64,000 nt of DNA from Dyadobacter sp. NIV53 (GTDB lineage Bacteria; Bacteroidota; Bacteroidia; Cytophagales; Spirosomataceae): NCBI RefSeq assembly GCF_019711195.1, contig NZ_CP081299.1, forward strand, positions 2,604,001 to 2,668,000, read 5' to 3'. The position numbers and the translations under genes are program-made. A model generated the notes under the pieces. It was given only the letters and a program-made list of their open reading frames with translations, was not told the DNA's origin and ran no database searches. Below, piece by piece: positions 8,125-18,314 of the stretch (position 1 is its first letter; each line of letters starts with the position of its first letter).

Positions 8125-8775
8125 CTAAACACCCCATTCTTCCAACGAGTAAGCGCTGTCCCAAAATATATATTCAAGCCTGGTAGCCATTACATAAGCC
8201 TCAGACATTTTTTTTCGTGTACTTTCCGATGCGTTTTCAGCCAGATCATCGCAAATTCGCAATGCTTTTTCAACAGACAACCCGAATTCTTCACCAGCAT
8301 AAGCATCAATCCAGTTTTGGTACAGGTTGGGTCTTACCTGATTTTTATAAATATAATCTCCAACTTTTTTGTAAATCCAAAAGCAAGGAAGTAATGCAGC
8401 CACTGCTACTTCGTACGACTCAAAAGTGCTTATTGCCAAGAGGTAATTGGTGTAGGCAAAACAGCCAGGTGCTTTTCCCGAATTAGAATTGATGTCGTAT
8501 TCCTTAAAATACCCAATGTGTAAAGCCCGCTCAACCAGGATCGCATTTTGTGCAAATTGCAGAAAGTCAAGCAATTCCTGACTAGTTCCTGAGCGTGTTC
8601 CGGCAGTAGCAAGTGCCCTTGCAAATTCGGCCAGATAAAGGGAATCCTGGTAGATGTAAAACTTAAATTTTTCAACAGGCAGCGTGCCGTTTTTCATTTC
8701 CTGATTGAAAGGGTGATCCTGAATTTTAGTATAAATTGGCAAAGCTTCGTTCCAAAGCTGATCAGTAAATCTCAT
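8125..8775 (-). CDS. tenA: Thiaminase II / aminopyrimidine aminohydrolase TenA
   Basis: 216 residues of the all-helical TenA fold. Visible are the YIYQDSLYLAEFARAL helix with the conserved Asp, the catalytic-cysteine region ALLPCFWIYKKVG, the YQNWIDAYAGEEF segment and the C-terminal acidic residues SLEEWGV. TenA hydrolyses aminopyrimidines from degraded thiamine to give HMP, the substrate of ThiD. It is the last gene of the thiamine operon and its start overlaps the end of thiD by 4 bp, so they are translationally coupled. Confidence 0.95.
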   Translation of the reverse strand: MRFTDQLWNEALPIYTKIQDHPFNQEMKNGTLPVEKFKFYIYQDSLYLAEFARALATAGTRSGTSQELLDFLQFAQNAILVERALHIGYFKEYDINSNSGKAPGCFAYTNYLLAISTFESYEVAVAALLPCFWIYKKVGDYIYKNQVRPNLYQNWIDAYAGEEFGLSVEKALRICDDLAENASESTRKKMSEAYVMATRLEYIFWDSAYSLEEWGV

Positions 8776-9593
8776 GATTGGATGTGCATTTTTAGAGGAG
8801 AAAATGAATGGTTGAGCGGCCCTGGTCCTTTTCCTGTTTTAACATTTTTTCCGGCCTCAATCGCTTCTGTAATGTAACTTTTAGATAATAATATGGCCTC
8901 TGGCAATGCATTACCTCTTGCAATAAATGTGGCTATGGCAGAAGATAAAGTACATCCGGTACCGTGGATATTGTTGCTATCAATGTGAGCTGTTTCATAA
9001 ATTAGCGTTTTTTCTCCTGCCCTGGCAAAAACATCGTATAAAACCGGTCCTGTCAAATGTCCACCTTTTAATAATACTCCTTTACAGCCCCGTCGAACCA
9101 TATCTTCAGCAGCTTGCTTCATGGTTTCCAAAGAACTGATGGTTCTTCCAATCAGAATCTGAGCTTCATCCAGATTTGGTGTGATTAAGTCCGCTCTTGA
9201 AAATAAATCTGTCCACAAAATATCAATTGTTTCATCCCGAATCAGTTTTGCTCCGCTTGTTGAAACCATGACAGGATCAAAAACCACAAATCCGGGTTGA
9301 AACCTATCCAGAATTTCTGCAATAATTTGTGCGGTTTTAATCTCATTTACCATTCCGATTTTAACAGCATCAATAACAATATCTTCAAAAACCGCTTCCA
9401 GTTGCTCCCTTAGAAAGTCAGGAGGAACGGTATGAATCGCTCTGACGCCTTGTGTATTTTGTGCTGTGAGTGCAGTAATTGCCGAAGTGCCGTAAGCGCC
9501 TAATGCCCCAATGGTTTTCAGATCAGCCTGAATCCCGGCTCCCCCTCCACTATCAGATCCGGCTATGGTCAGTACGGTTGGATATCGTTGCAT
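8772..9593 (-). CDS. thiD: Hydroxymethylpyrimidine/phosphomethylpyrimidine kinase ThiD
   Basis: 273 residues of the ribokinase fold. The N-terminal GSDSGGGAGIQADLKT signature, the VFDPVMVSTSGAKL segment, LLKGGHL and the HGTGCTLSSAIAT anion-hole motif with its catalytic Cys/Asp region are all present. It phosphorylates HMP to HMP-P and then HMP-PP in the cytosol, supplying the pyrimidine half of thiamine. It is third in the thiM-thiE-thiD-tenA cluster; no thiC is present, which fits salvage of HMP rather than synthesis in this operon. Confidence 0.96.
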   Translation of the reverse strand: MQRYPTVLTIAGSDSGGGAGIQADLKTIGALGAYGTSAITALTAQNTQGVRAIHTVPPDFLREQLEAVFEDIVIDAVKIGMVNEIKTAQIIAEILDRFQPGFVVFDPVMVSTSGAKLIRDETIDILWTDLFSRADLITPNLDEAQILIGRTISSLETMKQAAEDMVRRGCKGVLLKGGHLTGPVLYDVFARAGEKTLIYETAHIDSNNIHGTGCTLSSAIATFIARGNALPEAILLSKSYITEAIEAGKNVKTGKGPGPLNHSFSPLKMHIQS

Positions 9594-9640
9594 TTTTCTT
9601 TGTAATTAAAATAAAAAATCAGGAGAAGCTTGTGGTATTT

Positions 9641-10273
9641 TTAAATTAGAGAATGAGTCGTTAAAGATGCTAAAAGTGATTGAGCCGCTTCTCTTGGAGA
9701 TTTGGCACTGCAAATAGCTGAAATAACGGCAATTCCGTTTGCTCCGTTTTGCATAGCTTCAAAAGAATTGGTGATATTCAAACCTCCGATCACTACCAAA
9801 GGATGACGGCTATTACTTTTGACCCATTTTAATCCTTCTGTTTGCCATGGTTTTTCTGTATTTGTTTTAGTAGGTGTAGCGTACAAAGGGCTTACTGCCA
9901 AATAGGAAATATCCCAGGATTCTGCCTCAAAAACGTCATCCTGTTTTTCTGCTGAAATGCCAATAATCTTTCCTTTGGGCAACAGATTATTTAATGTGTC
10001 ATAATACATATCACTTTGCCCGACATGTACTCCATCCGCATCTACGGCCAGTGCAATATCCACACGGTCATTAATAATTAAGGGAACATTGTATGGCTGT
10101 AGTAAATCTTTCAGACGTTTGGCACGGTCAATGAAAGCGCGTGTCCCCAACGATTTTTCACGCAACTGAACCATGGTTACACCTCCTTTTACTGCTTCCT
10201 CAACCACCCAGAAAAAATCCCTTCCGATACAGGCCGCTTCATCCGTTACAAGATATAATTGTATCTGATCCAT
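9641..10273 (-). CDS. thiE: Thiamine phosphate synthase ThiE
   Basis: A 210-residue TIM-barrel protein with the family landmarks TMVQLREKS, LIINDRVDIALAVDADGVHVGQ, GISAE (pyrophosphate-binding region), the PLYATPTKT loop and VVIGGLNI. It joins HMP-PP and thiazole phosphate to make thiamine phosphate. It lies 15 bp downstream of thiM and 47 bp upstream of thiD on the same strand and should be under the same TPP riboswitch. Confidence 0.96.
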   Translation of the reverse strand: MDQIQLYLVTDEAACIGRDFFWVVEEAVKGGVTMVQLREKSLGTRAFIDRAKRLKDLLQPYNVPLIINDRVDIALAVDADGVHVGQSDMYYDTLNNLLPKGKIIGISAEKQDDVFEAESWDISYLAVSPLYATPTKTNTEKPWQTEGLKWVKSNSRHPLVVIGGLNITNSFEAMQNGANGIAVISAICSAKSPREAAQSLLASLTTHSLI

Positions 10274-10288
10274 TATTTTGTTTTGGAA

Positions 10289-11095
10289 TTAAGAAGTGTA
10301 ACTGATCTTGGCCAATTCAGAAAGCTTTTCAGGTGTGATTTCCGACAATGTATCCAGAAAAGCAATCTGAAAAGATCCGGGTAATTGGGCTTTTTGAAAA
10401 GCTATTTCCCCGCAAATACCCATGGTAACCGCAGCAGAAATGGCAGCTTTAAAAGCATCCGATTCTATAGATGCAAATGCTCCGGCAATGGCAGAAGCTG
10501 AGCAGCCCATCCCGGTTACCCTTGTCATTAATGCTACTCCATTCTCTGCATAGGCTATTTTCTCACCGTCAACAATCACATCTATCGCTCCGCTGACACT
10601 GACTACACAGCCATAACGATTACTTAACGCTTTGGCAGCTTCCAGGCTATCGGTTGAATTGGCAGTGCTATCCACACCTTTTGTTTGAATCCGGATTCCT
10701 GCCAATGCCAGTATTTCAGAAGCATTTCCCCTGATTATAGTTGGCGGAGTAATATCCAGAAGTTCGCTTAAAACCTGATTACGGTAAGGCGTAGCACCAG
10801 CTCCGACGGGATCTAAAATAATGGGTTTCCCTAATTCTGATGCTTTTTTCATTGCCAGTTTCATACCTTCAACCCAAACCGGCGACAGCGTACCGATGTT
10901 GACAACTAGTGCTCCGGCAATAGAAACCATATCCGCTACTTCTTCTACCGCATGGGCCATGACAGGCGACGCACCAATGGCAAGCAACGCATTGGCAGTA
11001 AAATTCATAACTACAAAATTGGTAATATTATGAACCAATGGTGACTTTTGGCGTAATGTGGCCAGATTTTGTTCAGGGTTAAATTTCATATTCAT
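10289..11095 (-). CDS. thiM: Hydroxyethylthiazole kinase ThiM
   Basis: The ribokinase-like fold of ThiM is clear from VHNITNFVVMNFTANALLA, the IILDPVGAGATPYR motif, IIRGNASEI and the catalytic GMGCSASAIAGAF loop near the C-terminus. It phosphorylates 4-methyl-5-hydroxyethylthiazole, the other half of thiamine. A longer open frame reaches 11128, but ATG at 11095 (or 11089) gives the normal N-terminus. It is the first gene after the TPP riboswitch. Confidence 0.95.
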   Translation of the reverse strand: MNMKFNPEQNLATLRQKSPLVHNITNFVVMNFTANALLAIGASPVMAHAVEEVADMVSIAGALVVNIGTLSPVWVEGMKLAMKKASELGKPIILDPVGAGATPYRNQVLSELLDITPPTIIRGNASEILALAGIRIQTKGVDSTANSTDSLEAAKALSNRYGCVVSVSGAIDVIVDGEKIAYAENGVALMTRVTGMGCSASAIAGAFASIESDAFKAAISAAVTMGICGEIAFQKAQLPGSFQIAFLDTLSEITPEKLSELAKISYTS

Positions 11096-11175
11096 TTCAT
11101 TTTTGTACAAAAACAAATGAATGGACATTTAAGGAAGTGGTGCGCCAAATTATCATTTGGAAACCAAAAGAGAGA

Positions 11176-11195
11176 AAAGACAGCAAATCTGTCTA
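11176..11195 (-). terminator. Short hairpin plus T-rich tract in the thiM leader
   Basis: In the transcript direction GACAG and CTGTC form a stem around a 5-nt loop, followed by TTTTCTCTCTTTT. It lies just downstream of the TPP aptamer and could act as the expression platform that ends transcription when TPP is bound. The stem is short, so this is tentative. Confidence 0.45.
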
Positions 11196-11197
11196 CT

Positions 11198-11282
11198 AAA
11201 CGCTTTTTCCTACGACAGTATAAACTGTGTCAGGTTCAAAGGGTATAAATCTCAGTCCGTATTTTGGACACCCCTAAAGCCA
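11198..11282 (-). ncRNA. TPP riboswitch (thi-box) controlling thiMED-tenA
   Basis: On the minus strand the conserved thi-box blocks appear in order: GGGGTGTCC near the 5' end, GGACTGAGAT followed by ATACCC, the GAACCTGACACAG block and the closing GTAGGAAAAAGC. These match the TPP aptamer consensus (GGGGTG, CTGAGA, ACCC, GAACCTGA, GGAA..GC). The position, about 100 nt upstream of the thiamine salvage operon, confirms the assignment. TPP binding should lower operon expression. Confidence 0.93.
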
Positions 11283-11337
11283 TTCTTAATTGCGAATGTA
11301 GTAGTTTTGGACAGAAATAAAAAAGCAAACCTATATA

Positions 11338-12015
11338 ATGATTAAAGCTGCCATATTTGACATGGACGGGTTACTGATTGACTCAGAACCTATTTGGGTA
11401 GAAGCTGCCCAACAGGTCATGCAGAAAGTTAATTTCAAGCTGACACACGCACTTAAGCTTCAGACTACCGGATTATCTATCAAATTGTTTCTTGAATACT
11501 GTTATAAAATACAACCCTGGCATACACCTACGTCTGAAGAACTGGAACGGGACATTCTGAAACAGGCTCATAAGAATATTCTTGCCAATGCCGTTGCAAT
11601 GCCGGGTGCAATTGAGCTTGTTAAAAAATTAAAAAAACAGGGGCTTAAACTTGCAGTAGCTTCCGCCTCACACATGGAGCTGATCGAAGGTGTGCTTAAA
11701 CGGCTTGATATCATTGAGTATTTTGATGCCTGGCATTCCGGGGAACTGGAAGAATTTACCAAACCTCATCCGGCTGTATACTTATCCGCAGCAGCCAAAC
11801 TCGGTGTAACACCGGAAGAATGTGTTGCTTTCGAAGACTCTTTTACCGGATTACGTTCGGCACATGCAGCCGGGATGACTACTATCTGTGTACCTACAAT
11901 GGAAGTATACGATGATCTGAAATTTGATCTGGCACATTATAAAATCACTTCCCTTGAAAAATATATTCTGGAAGAAATGAGCGGGAAGCAAATTAGTACA
12001 GAGCTTAAAGTTTAG
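11338..12015 (+). CDS. HAD-superfamily sugar-phosphatase (HxpB/YniC- or beta-PGM-like)
   Basis: 225 residues. Motif I is DMDGLLIDSEP with nucleophile D8 and acid/base D10; motif II is in VASASH, the motif III lysine in KPHPAVYL, and motif IV is FEDSFTGLRSAHAAGM. The cap insertion after motif I places it in subfamily I with beta-phosphoglucomutase and hexitol/2-deoxyglucose-6-phosphatases. It likely removes phosphate from a hexose or hexitol phosphate; the precise substrate cannot be read from the sequence. It is divergent from the thiamine operon. Confidence 0.9.
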   Translation: MIKAAIFDMDGLLIDSEPIWVEAAQQVMQKVNFKLTHALKLQTTGLSIKLFLEYCYKIQPWHTPTSEELERDILKQAHKNILANAVAMPGAIELVKKLKKQGLKLAVASASHMELIEGVLKRLDIIEYFDAWHSGELEEFTKPHPAVYLSAAAKLGVTPEECVAFEDSFTGLRSAHAAGMTTICVPTMEVYDDLKFDLAHYKITSLEKYILEEMSGKQISTELKV

Positions 12016-12079
12016 AGTTCACAAACAGTCGGATTGGTAACGGCTATATAGTTATTGTAAATACTTCCCTTATTCATCA

Positions 12080-13421
12080 ATGATTGGATTACGCCATTTT
12101 AGTATTGTGATTGCCATCAGGATAACGATTATTATTCTGAGTGTTTTTTTGATAATATGGCTGGCTTCCATGCAAATTAATGTAAACCTGATTTATATTT
12201 TAGGCGGTATTTTCATTACTGTACAGGGATCATTACTGTATAATTATGTGACCAACGTCAACCGGAAACTCACTTATTTTCTCGAATCTGTACGTTATTC
12301 AGATTTTACGATCAATTTCCGCCATGACAACAAAATGGGCAAAACCTTTCAGGAGCTGAACCAGCAATTCAATGAAGTGCTGCATGCTTTCAGACAGGCC
12401 AGGGCTGAAAAAGAAGCCAATCTGCAATATCTGAATACCATTGTGCAGCATATCGGAACAGGCCTGATCACATTCGACAGCACCGGCCAGGTTAACCTGA
12501 TCAACAATGCGGCTCTTCGTATGCTGGGTATTTACCGCTTGCATCAGCTTAGTGAATTAAAAGATAAACATCCAAGGTTATACGAATTACTTTCTAATCT
12601 GGATTCAGGTGTCCGCGAACTGTACCGTACACCTTCCGACCAGCCGCTGGCACTTCAGGGTGCGGCTATCCAGATGCGGGGAATGTGGGTCAGGATTGTT
12701 GTTTTACAAAATATCCAAACGGAACTTCAGCAGCAGGAAGTAGAATCGTGGCAGAACCTTACCCGTGTTTTAAGGCATGAAATCATGAATTCCATGACAC
12801 CGATCGTGTCTTTGGTCGGAACAATGCGGCTAATTGTAAATGAGGATATTGAGAAATCAACCACGGATCAGGAAGCAGTAAATGACTTGAAAGAAGCACT
12901 GCAAACACTGGAAAAAAGGAGTAAAGGAATGATGCAGTTTGTGAACGCCTACCGGGATTTTACAACATTACCCAAACCGGTTTTTTCCAATGTAAACATC
13001 AGCGAATTGTTGCACGAAGTTCTTCAGTTGCTGCAAACAGACCTCATGAGTTTAGGTGTATTGTGGGAGCTTTCAGTAAAACCGGAAACACTGACAGCCA
13101 AAGTAGATTCGGGCCAGCTTCAGCAGGTACTGATCAATCTGATTAAAAATGCTTCCAGAATCTTTTTCCACACAAACCAGCCGTACTATTTCTTTATCGG
13201 CTTATCAGAATGACAATCTGACGATGATAGAGGTGGCTGATAACGGCGATGGCATTGAACCGGAAGCCATTGATAATATATTCATACCTTTTTATACAAC
13301 AAAAAAAACAGGGTCCGGAATTGGGTTAAGTCTTTCACGCCAGATTTTGCAACAACATGGCGGACAGCTCAATGTATCATCCGAAGCAGGAAAAGGAACC
13401 GTTTTTACGTTAGTGATTTAG
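12080..13421 (+). pseudogene. NtrY-like sensor histidine kinase, single frame break near 13157
   Basis: Two N-terminal membrane segments are followed by a HAMP-like linker, a PAS domain (GTGLITFDSTGQVNLIN), the H-box LRHEIMNSMTPIVSL with H233, then N-box NLIKNA. There the frame breaks. Reading resumes one base later with ADNGDGIEPEAIDN and the G-box GSGIGLSLSRQIL. The total span is 3n+1, so one extra base lies around 13151-13158; removing it gives NASESFST and an intact 446-residue kinase. It is the kind of kinase that partners NtrC-type regulators such as the one at 2548. Sequencing error or true inactivation cannot be separated here. Confidence 0.85.
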
Positions 13422-13544
13422 ATTTTTTTTCGACTTTATATTTTTGGCCTGAATTTTGCTAATTTGAGTAATCTGATAGTAAAATATGATTGACTTACAA
13501 CCTTTATACAATTTTAAGGGTCATTGATAAAAAACAGATACATC

Positions 13545-13987
13545 ATGAAAAGGATCATAATATTATGCATGGTCAGCGTTTTTTCGCTGGCTTGCCAAAC
13601 AACATCAGTTGACAAAAAAAATGATGTTATAAAATATAAACAAACCGTTACATTGAATGATGTACCAAAAGCAATGCTTACTTTTTTGAAGTTTCTGACA
13701 GCAGATGCCCAAAAGGGGTACAATGTATATGGGCAGGAAATGCTACTGTGGATCTGGCCTTAGAAGGAGTTGGCACTGAGGGGAAAATTTCCCAGCATGT
13801 CAACATGTGCATCGGAGATTGCCGGACACTGTATAAATCTAATTCTTTTCGTGAAGCAGATACGTTGGACCGGGAATTTGCAGGACAAAAATACCGCCTG
13901 ATACTTGATGCTGTAAACCGTCCTGATTCTGACAGCACAAAAAAGAAGGAAGACTATTCTATTTCGCTAAGAATTGAGAAGAAATAA
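13545..13987 (+). pseudogene. Small lipoprotein with SRCP/CIWAGNA motif, frame break at a T-run
   Basis: The N-terminus MKRIIILCMVSVFSLACQ is a lipoprotein signal with Cys in the lipobox. After MLTF the frame breaks at the six T residues at 13682-13687; with a seventh T it reads TFFEVSDSRCPKGVQCIWAG and continues to the stop at 13987. The SRCP..CIWAGNA core is a recurring signature of small secreted Bacteroidota proteins of unknown function. Downstream residues CIGDC suggest further disulfides. A hairpin terminator follows. Restored length is 147 residues. Confidence 0.7.
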
Positions 13988-14014
13988 ACTTTGAACATAC
14001 AAGATCTGTAAACT

Positions 14015-14057
14015 AAAAAGCCTGGTTAGTACGAAAATGTACTAATCAGGCTTTTTC
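14015..14057. terminator. Bidirectional hairpin terminator
   Basis: AAAAAGCCTG..TAGTAC pairs with GTACTA..CAGGCTTTTT around a 6-nt loop, between the lipoprotein gene and the convergent permease gene. A and T runs on both sides allow termination in both directions. Confidence 0.85.
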
Positions 14058-14133
14058 AAATTAAACTATATGTCTTTCACAGTTAAAAATACAAAAACAG
14101 CAATTGAATGCTTAACTCCAAAACTCATAATTC

Positions 14134-15828
14134 TCAGCTCTCCTCCCCTGCCAGTTTACTTTTTCTGTATCCGTAGCTAAAATAAATGATCAGGCCAATA
14201 GCAAGCCAAACAACAAAAATAAGCCAGTTAGAGGCGCCCAGTTCAGTCATCAGATAAAGATTCGTAAGAATACCCATCACCGGTAAAAGTGAAAAGTTAT
14301 ATTTAAAACTCATTACCGACAATACTGCCCATGTAATCCAGAAAACTATTGTTAGAAATTTATGTTCAAAAATTTCACCCGCAGTTAATAAATGCCATTC
14401 GGCAAGTACATTCTGGCCATAAAATGCAATTCCTGCAACGGCTGATAATAACCCGAATCCCACCAGAAATTTCCCGTTTATATATGGAACCCTGAACTTG
14501 GATCTCTCAGAAATCCCCGTATGATCCAGGTATAATACACCTCCGCAAACCAGGATAAAGGCGAAAAAAGTACCAACACTTGTAAGGTCCACGAAGAAAT
14601 CCATCCTAAAAAATAAGGCCGGAATACCTACTACCAGACCTGTTATAATGGTTGCAAAAGAAGGTGTCTGGTACTTGGGATGAATTTTCGAAAACCGTTT
14701 CCATAAAAGTCCGTCACGGCTCATTGTCATCCAGATACGTGGCTGGCCCAACTGGTATACCAGTAACGCACTTGTAATGGCAATTACAGAACTTACTGAA
14801 ATAACACCAGCCATAAAATCAAGCCCGTTTTTTTGGAAAACAAAAGCCAGAGGGTCACTCACTTTCAACTCTTTATAATTGACCATTCCTGTCAGTACAA
14901 GAGTAATCAATACATATAAAACCGTACAGATTATAAGACAGTAAATCATAGCTTTGGGCATATCACGCTGCGGATCTTTACATTCCTCTGCCGTTGTAGA
15001 GATGGAATCGAAACCGATAAACGCAAAAAATACAGCCGCAACGCCACTCAAAACTCCTTTCATTCCATTTGGTGCAAAAGGACTCCAGTTCTCAGGTTTG
15101 ACGTAAAATGCACCAGCAAAAATGACCAGTAACACAACCCCAACTTTAAGAACAACCATAATATTACTGGCCGTTCGCGACTCCCTGATACCTATATAAA
15201 CCAATGCGGTAACCAGCAAAGTGATTAGTCCCGCAGGTAGATTTAAAATTATCGGAATATCTCCCAGCTTTGGTGCCGACTCAAAAGCAGCAGCGGCTAT
15301 ACGTTCATACGTAGTCAGCGAATCTATCCCGCTGGTTTGCAGTTTCTGAAAAGCTTCTGTCGCTGCCACAGGATTCATGGTGAGCCAGCCCGGCAATGTA
15401 ATACCAAAGCCTTTAAGCATGCTCACAAAATATTCTGACCACGAAATGGCCACTACCATATTGGAAACGGCATATTCTAATATAAGTGCCCAACCAATGA
15501 TCCAGGCGAATAACTCACCAAACGCTACGTATGCATAAGTATAAGCACTACCAGAAACCGGAACTGTACTTGCAAACTGGGCGTAAGATAAAGCGGTGAA
15601 AACGCAGGCAACAGCTGTAAATATAAATAAAAGTGATACGGCAGGCCCTCCATTGTAACTGGCCAGGCCGATGGTACTGAATATCCCTGCGCCAACAATT
15701 GCTGCAATCCCAAGTGAAACCAAATCACGGACTCCTAAAATTTTGGCCAGGCCGCCATCGCGTGAATGTGCATCTTTAAGAATCTGGTCAACTGATTTTT
15801 TACGGAAGAGAGAAGTATTTTTTTCCAT
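14134..15828 (-). CDS. APC-family amino acid permease (cationic amino acid transporter type)
   Basis: A 564-residue integral membrane protein with 12 or more hydrophobic segments. The first helix carries the APC substrate-binding signature GIAAIVGAGIFSTIG, and VFFAFIGFDSISTTAEECKDPQRDMP is the CAT-family helix 6-7 region. It likely imports amino acids by proton symport or antiport. It stands alone, with a terminator at its 3' end and a 259-bp promoter region shared with the divergent phosphodiesterase gene, in which nothing else was recognised. Confidence 0.9.
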   Translation of the reverse strand: MEKNTSLFRKKSVDQILKDAHSRDGGLAKILGVRDLVSLGIAAIVGAGIFSTIGLASYNGGPAVSLLFIFTAVACVFTALSYAQFASTVPVSGSAYTYAYVAFGELFAWIIGWALILEYAVSNMVVAISWSEYFVSMLKGFGITLPGWLTMNPVAATEAFQKLQTSGIDSLTTYERIAAAAFESAPKLGDIPIILNLPAGLITLLVTALVYIGIRESRTASNIMVVLKVGVVLLVIFAGAFYVKPENWSPFAPNGMKGVLSGVAAVFFAFIGFDSISTTAEECKDPQRDMPKAMIYCLIICTVLYVLITLVLTGMVNYKELKVSDPLAFVFQKNGLDFMAGVISVSSVIAITSALLVYQLGQPRIWMTMSRDGLLWKRFSKIHPKYQTPSFATIITGLVVGIPALFFRMDFFVDLTSVGTFFAFILVCGGVLYLDHTGISERSKFRVPYINGKFLVGFGLLSAVAGIAFYGQNVLAEWHLLTAGEIFEHKFLTIVFWITWAVLSVMSFKYNFSLLPVMGILTNLYLMTELGASNWLIFVVWLAIGLIIYFSYGYRKSKLAGEES

Positions 15829-16087
15829 GCAGGGATTGTATTGTTAGTAAATATGGGAGCGAAAATAAGGATATTCTTCAATCATCACCGCATGAGATTG
15901 CAAATTGTTTGATTTTACAGCTAGTTTCCATATATAATTTCATGAATTGAAATTATATAAATATTTAATTTTGAATAGTTGCCATTATGCCAATGTCTTC
16001 ATTATTACTGGCCTATACTGGTTTTCTTAATCATATTAAAACGATATATTTACAACATCCTTACCCTTAATTTCAATAAGTGCCTTC

Positions 16088-16873
16088 ATGAAATATATAA
16101 TTTTTACGATAGCAGTATTTTTCTTTTGGAACAATGCCCTGTTGGCTCAAACCATTTCTGCCTATACAACTGCACAAGCACACTCCCATAACGATTACGA
16201 ACAAAAAAGAGCATTTCAGGAAGCATACGAACAGCAATTCGGATCTATTGAAGCGGATCTGTTCCTGGTAAATGATACACTCTACACTGCGCATACGATT
16301 GATGATATTACAAAGGACCGGACTTTTGAAAAACTTTATTTAAGGCCAATTCTGGCAGCCGTAGAAAAAAACGGAGGTGGCGTATATCCGCAACAGGATG
16401 TAATACTTCAGCTTTTGATCGATTTAAAAACACCTGCTGAAGAAACACTCGGTGCATTGGTAAAACTACTGGAACCACACAAGCAACTATTTTCATCAAA
16501 AAGCTCTGTAAAAATAGTTGTAAGCGGAAATACACCCCAACCCGAAAAATTCGCACAATATCCTTCCTATATTTATTTTGACGGGCGCCCCGAAATTGCT
16601 TACACCGCTCCGCAGCTGGAAAGGATTGGTTTGATAAGCCAGTCTTTCGAAAAGTATTCTAAATGGAATGGGGAAGGCCCAATTCCTGAAAAAGATAAAA
16701 AGTCCCTCACAAAGGTTATTACGAAAACGCATGATCTTGGCAAGAAAATCCGTTTCTGGGCAACTCCTGATAATATCAATTCGTGGAAAACCATGATGGC
16801 ATTAAAAGTAGATTTTTTAAACACCGACAAAGTAGTGCAAATGGGTGATTATCTGAGAACTGCGCCACATTAA
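16088..16873 (+). CDS. Secreted PI-PLC/GDPD-like phosphodiesterase (AIM6-like)
   Basis: A signal peptide (MKYIIFTIAVFFFWNNALLAQ) precedes a TIM-barrel phosphodiesterase. The HSHNDYEQ motif, FGSIEADLFLV and a later LQLLIDLK strand match the AIM6/PLC-like phosphodiesterase family, where the first His and the E..D pair bind metal and substrate phosphate. The later ends KIRFWATPDNINSW also fit. It probably cleaves phosphodiesters outside the inner membrane; the substrate is unknown. It is monocistronic. Confidence 0.85.
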   Translation: MKYIIFTIAVFFFWNNALLAQTISAYTTAQAHSHNDYEQKRAFQEAYEQQFGSIEADLFLVNDTLYTAHTIDDITKDRTFEKLYLRPILAAVEKNGGGVYPQQDVILQLLIDLKTPAEETLGALVKLLEPHKQLFSSKSSVKIVVSGNTPQPEKFAQYPSYIYFDGRPEIAYTAPQLERIGLISQSFEKYSKWNGEGPIPEKDKKSLTKVITKTHDLGKKIRFWATPDNINSWKTMMALKVDFLNTDKVVQMGDYLRTAPH

Positions 16874-17010
16874 AATTGTAAAATCCGTCCATTCTTTTTG
16901 ACATTTTATATACAACTACAAAAGGCTCCATTGAATACCCTAAATTGAGCTTAATAGTAGTCTGTGTATATTGTGTTGTCTTTTTTATTCATTCCTAAAC
17001 TCTCATTAGT

Positions 17011-18312
17011 ATGTCTTCCGATCAAACTGCTGCGCTTAAAAAAGTTTTAAAACCCATTCATCTCTGGGCAATAGCCGTTGGTCTGGTTATCTCGGGTGAG
17101 TATTTTGGCTGGAATTATGGCTGGGGTGTTTCCGGCACTATCGGGTTTTTAGTTGCAACAGTGGTCGTAACGATTATGTATGTTACTTTCATTTTTAGTT
17201 TTACCGAATTAACAACTTCTATCCCACAGGCAGGCGGGCCGTTTGCTTACTCGCACCGCGCATTCGGCTGGTGGGGCGGCCTGATTGCAGGTTATGCAAC
17301 CCTGGTTGAGTTTTTGATTACACCTCCTGCCATTGCTTTTGCCCTCGGAAGTTATACCCATTTCCTGTACCCATCCATCCCGATCCTTTACACAGCTTTT
17401 GCATGTTATGTTATTTTTATTGGAATTAACTTATTGGGAATCAAGGAATCGGCTACCTTTTCATTGGTAGTCACATTGCTTGCCGTGGTGGAACTACTGG
17501 TTTATATCGGCATCGTCGCCCCTCATTTTTCCTACGAAACCTTTGTTAAAGAACCTATGCCATTTGGCTGGCAGGGAGTATTTGCAGCACTACCATTTGC
17601 AATTTGGTTTTACCTGGCAATTGAAGGTGTCGCGATGGTCGCAGAAGAAGTGGAAAATCCAAAAAAAACCATTTCACTGGGTTACATTTATGGCATACTC
17701 ACCCTGGTTATACTGGCTATGGCGGTGATGATTTTTACGGGAGGAGTGGCACACTGGAGCGTATTAAGCAGTATCGACTACCCGCTTCCTGCCGCACTGG
17801 GCATTGTGCTCGGAAGGGATTCCGGCCTTACTCACCTGTTTGCCAGCCTGGGATTGTTTGGATTAATTGCTTCCTTTCACGGAACCATTATCGGGTATTC
17901 CCGTCAAATTTTTGCGCTGGCAAGAAGCGGGTTTCTGCCTTCATTTCTGGGAAAAGTAAATCCACGCTTTCAAACACCGCACTGGGCTTTATTTGCCGGT
18001 GGCCTTATCGGGTGCATTGCATTATGCCTCGGTACTACCGACCAGGTAATTATTTTGGCTGCGCTGGGTGCAGTAGTTATGTACATTATCAGTATGGCTG
18101 CATTATTTGTGTTGCGAAAAAAAGAGCCTGAACTAGAGAGGCCGTTTACTGTTCCGCTGTTTCCTTATTTCCCGGCTATTGCATTAGTTATTTCCATTAT
18201 CTGCCTGATTTCTATAGTGTATTATAATCCGGTACTCAGCCTTTGGTTTTTTGGTATTCTTCTTTTTATGTTTATCGCATTTATTGTATCGGGAAAATAC
18301 AAAAATTTATAA
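17011..18312 (+). CDS. Ethanolamine permease-like APC transporter
   Basis: 433 residues, about 12 membrane helices. The N-terminal VGLVISGEYFGWNYGWG, the PQAGGPFAYSHRAFG and the EGVAMVAEEVENPKKT segments are characteristic of the ethanolamine permease (eat) branch of the APC superfamily. No ethanolamine ammonia-lyase gene is in the window, so the substrate remains a family-based prediction. A hairpin follows the gene. Confidence 0.85.
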   Translation: MSSDQTAALKKVLKPIHLWAIAVGLVISGEYFGWNYGWGVSGTIGFLVATVVVTIMYVTFIFSFTELTTSIPQAGGPFAYSHRAFGWWGGLIAGYATLVEFLITPPAIAFALGSYTHFLYPSIPILYTAFACYVIFIGINLLGIKESATFSLVVTLLAVVELLVYIGIVAPHFSYETFVKEPMPFGWQGVFAALPFAIWFYLAIEGVAMVAEEVENPKKTISLGYIYGILTLVILAMAVMIFTGGVAHWSVLSSIDYPLPAALGIVLGRDSGLTHLFASLGLFGLIASFHGTIIGYSRQIFALARSGFLPSFLGKVNPRFQTPHWALFAGGLIGCIALCLGTTDQVIILAALGAVVMYIISMAALFVLRKKEPELERPFTVPLFPYFPAIALVISIICLISIVYYNPVLSLWFFGILLFMFIAFIVSGKYKNL

Positions 18313-18314
18313 TT

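Noticed and set aside
11157..11345. Plus-strand open frame opposite the thiM leader
   Set aside because: It is the complement of the TPP riboswitch; the riboswitch explains its conservation.
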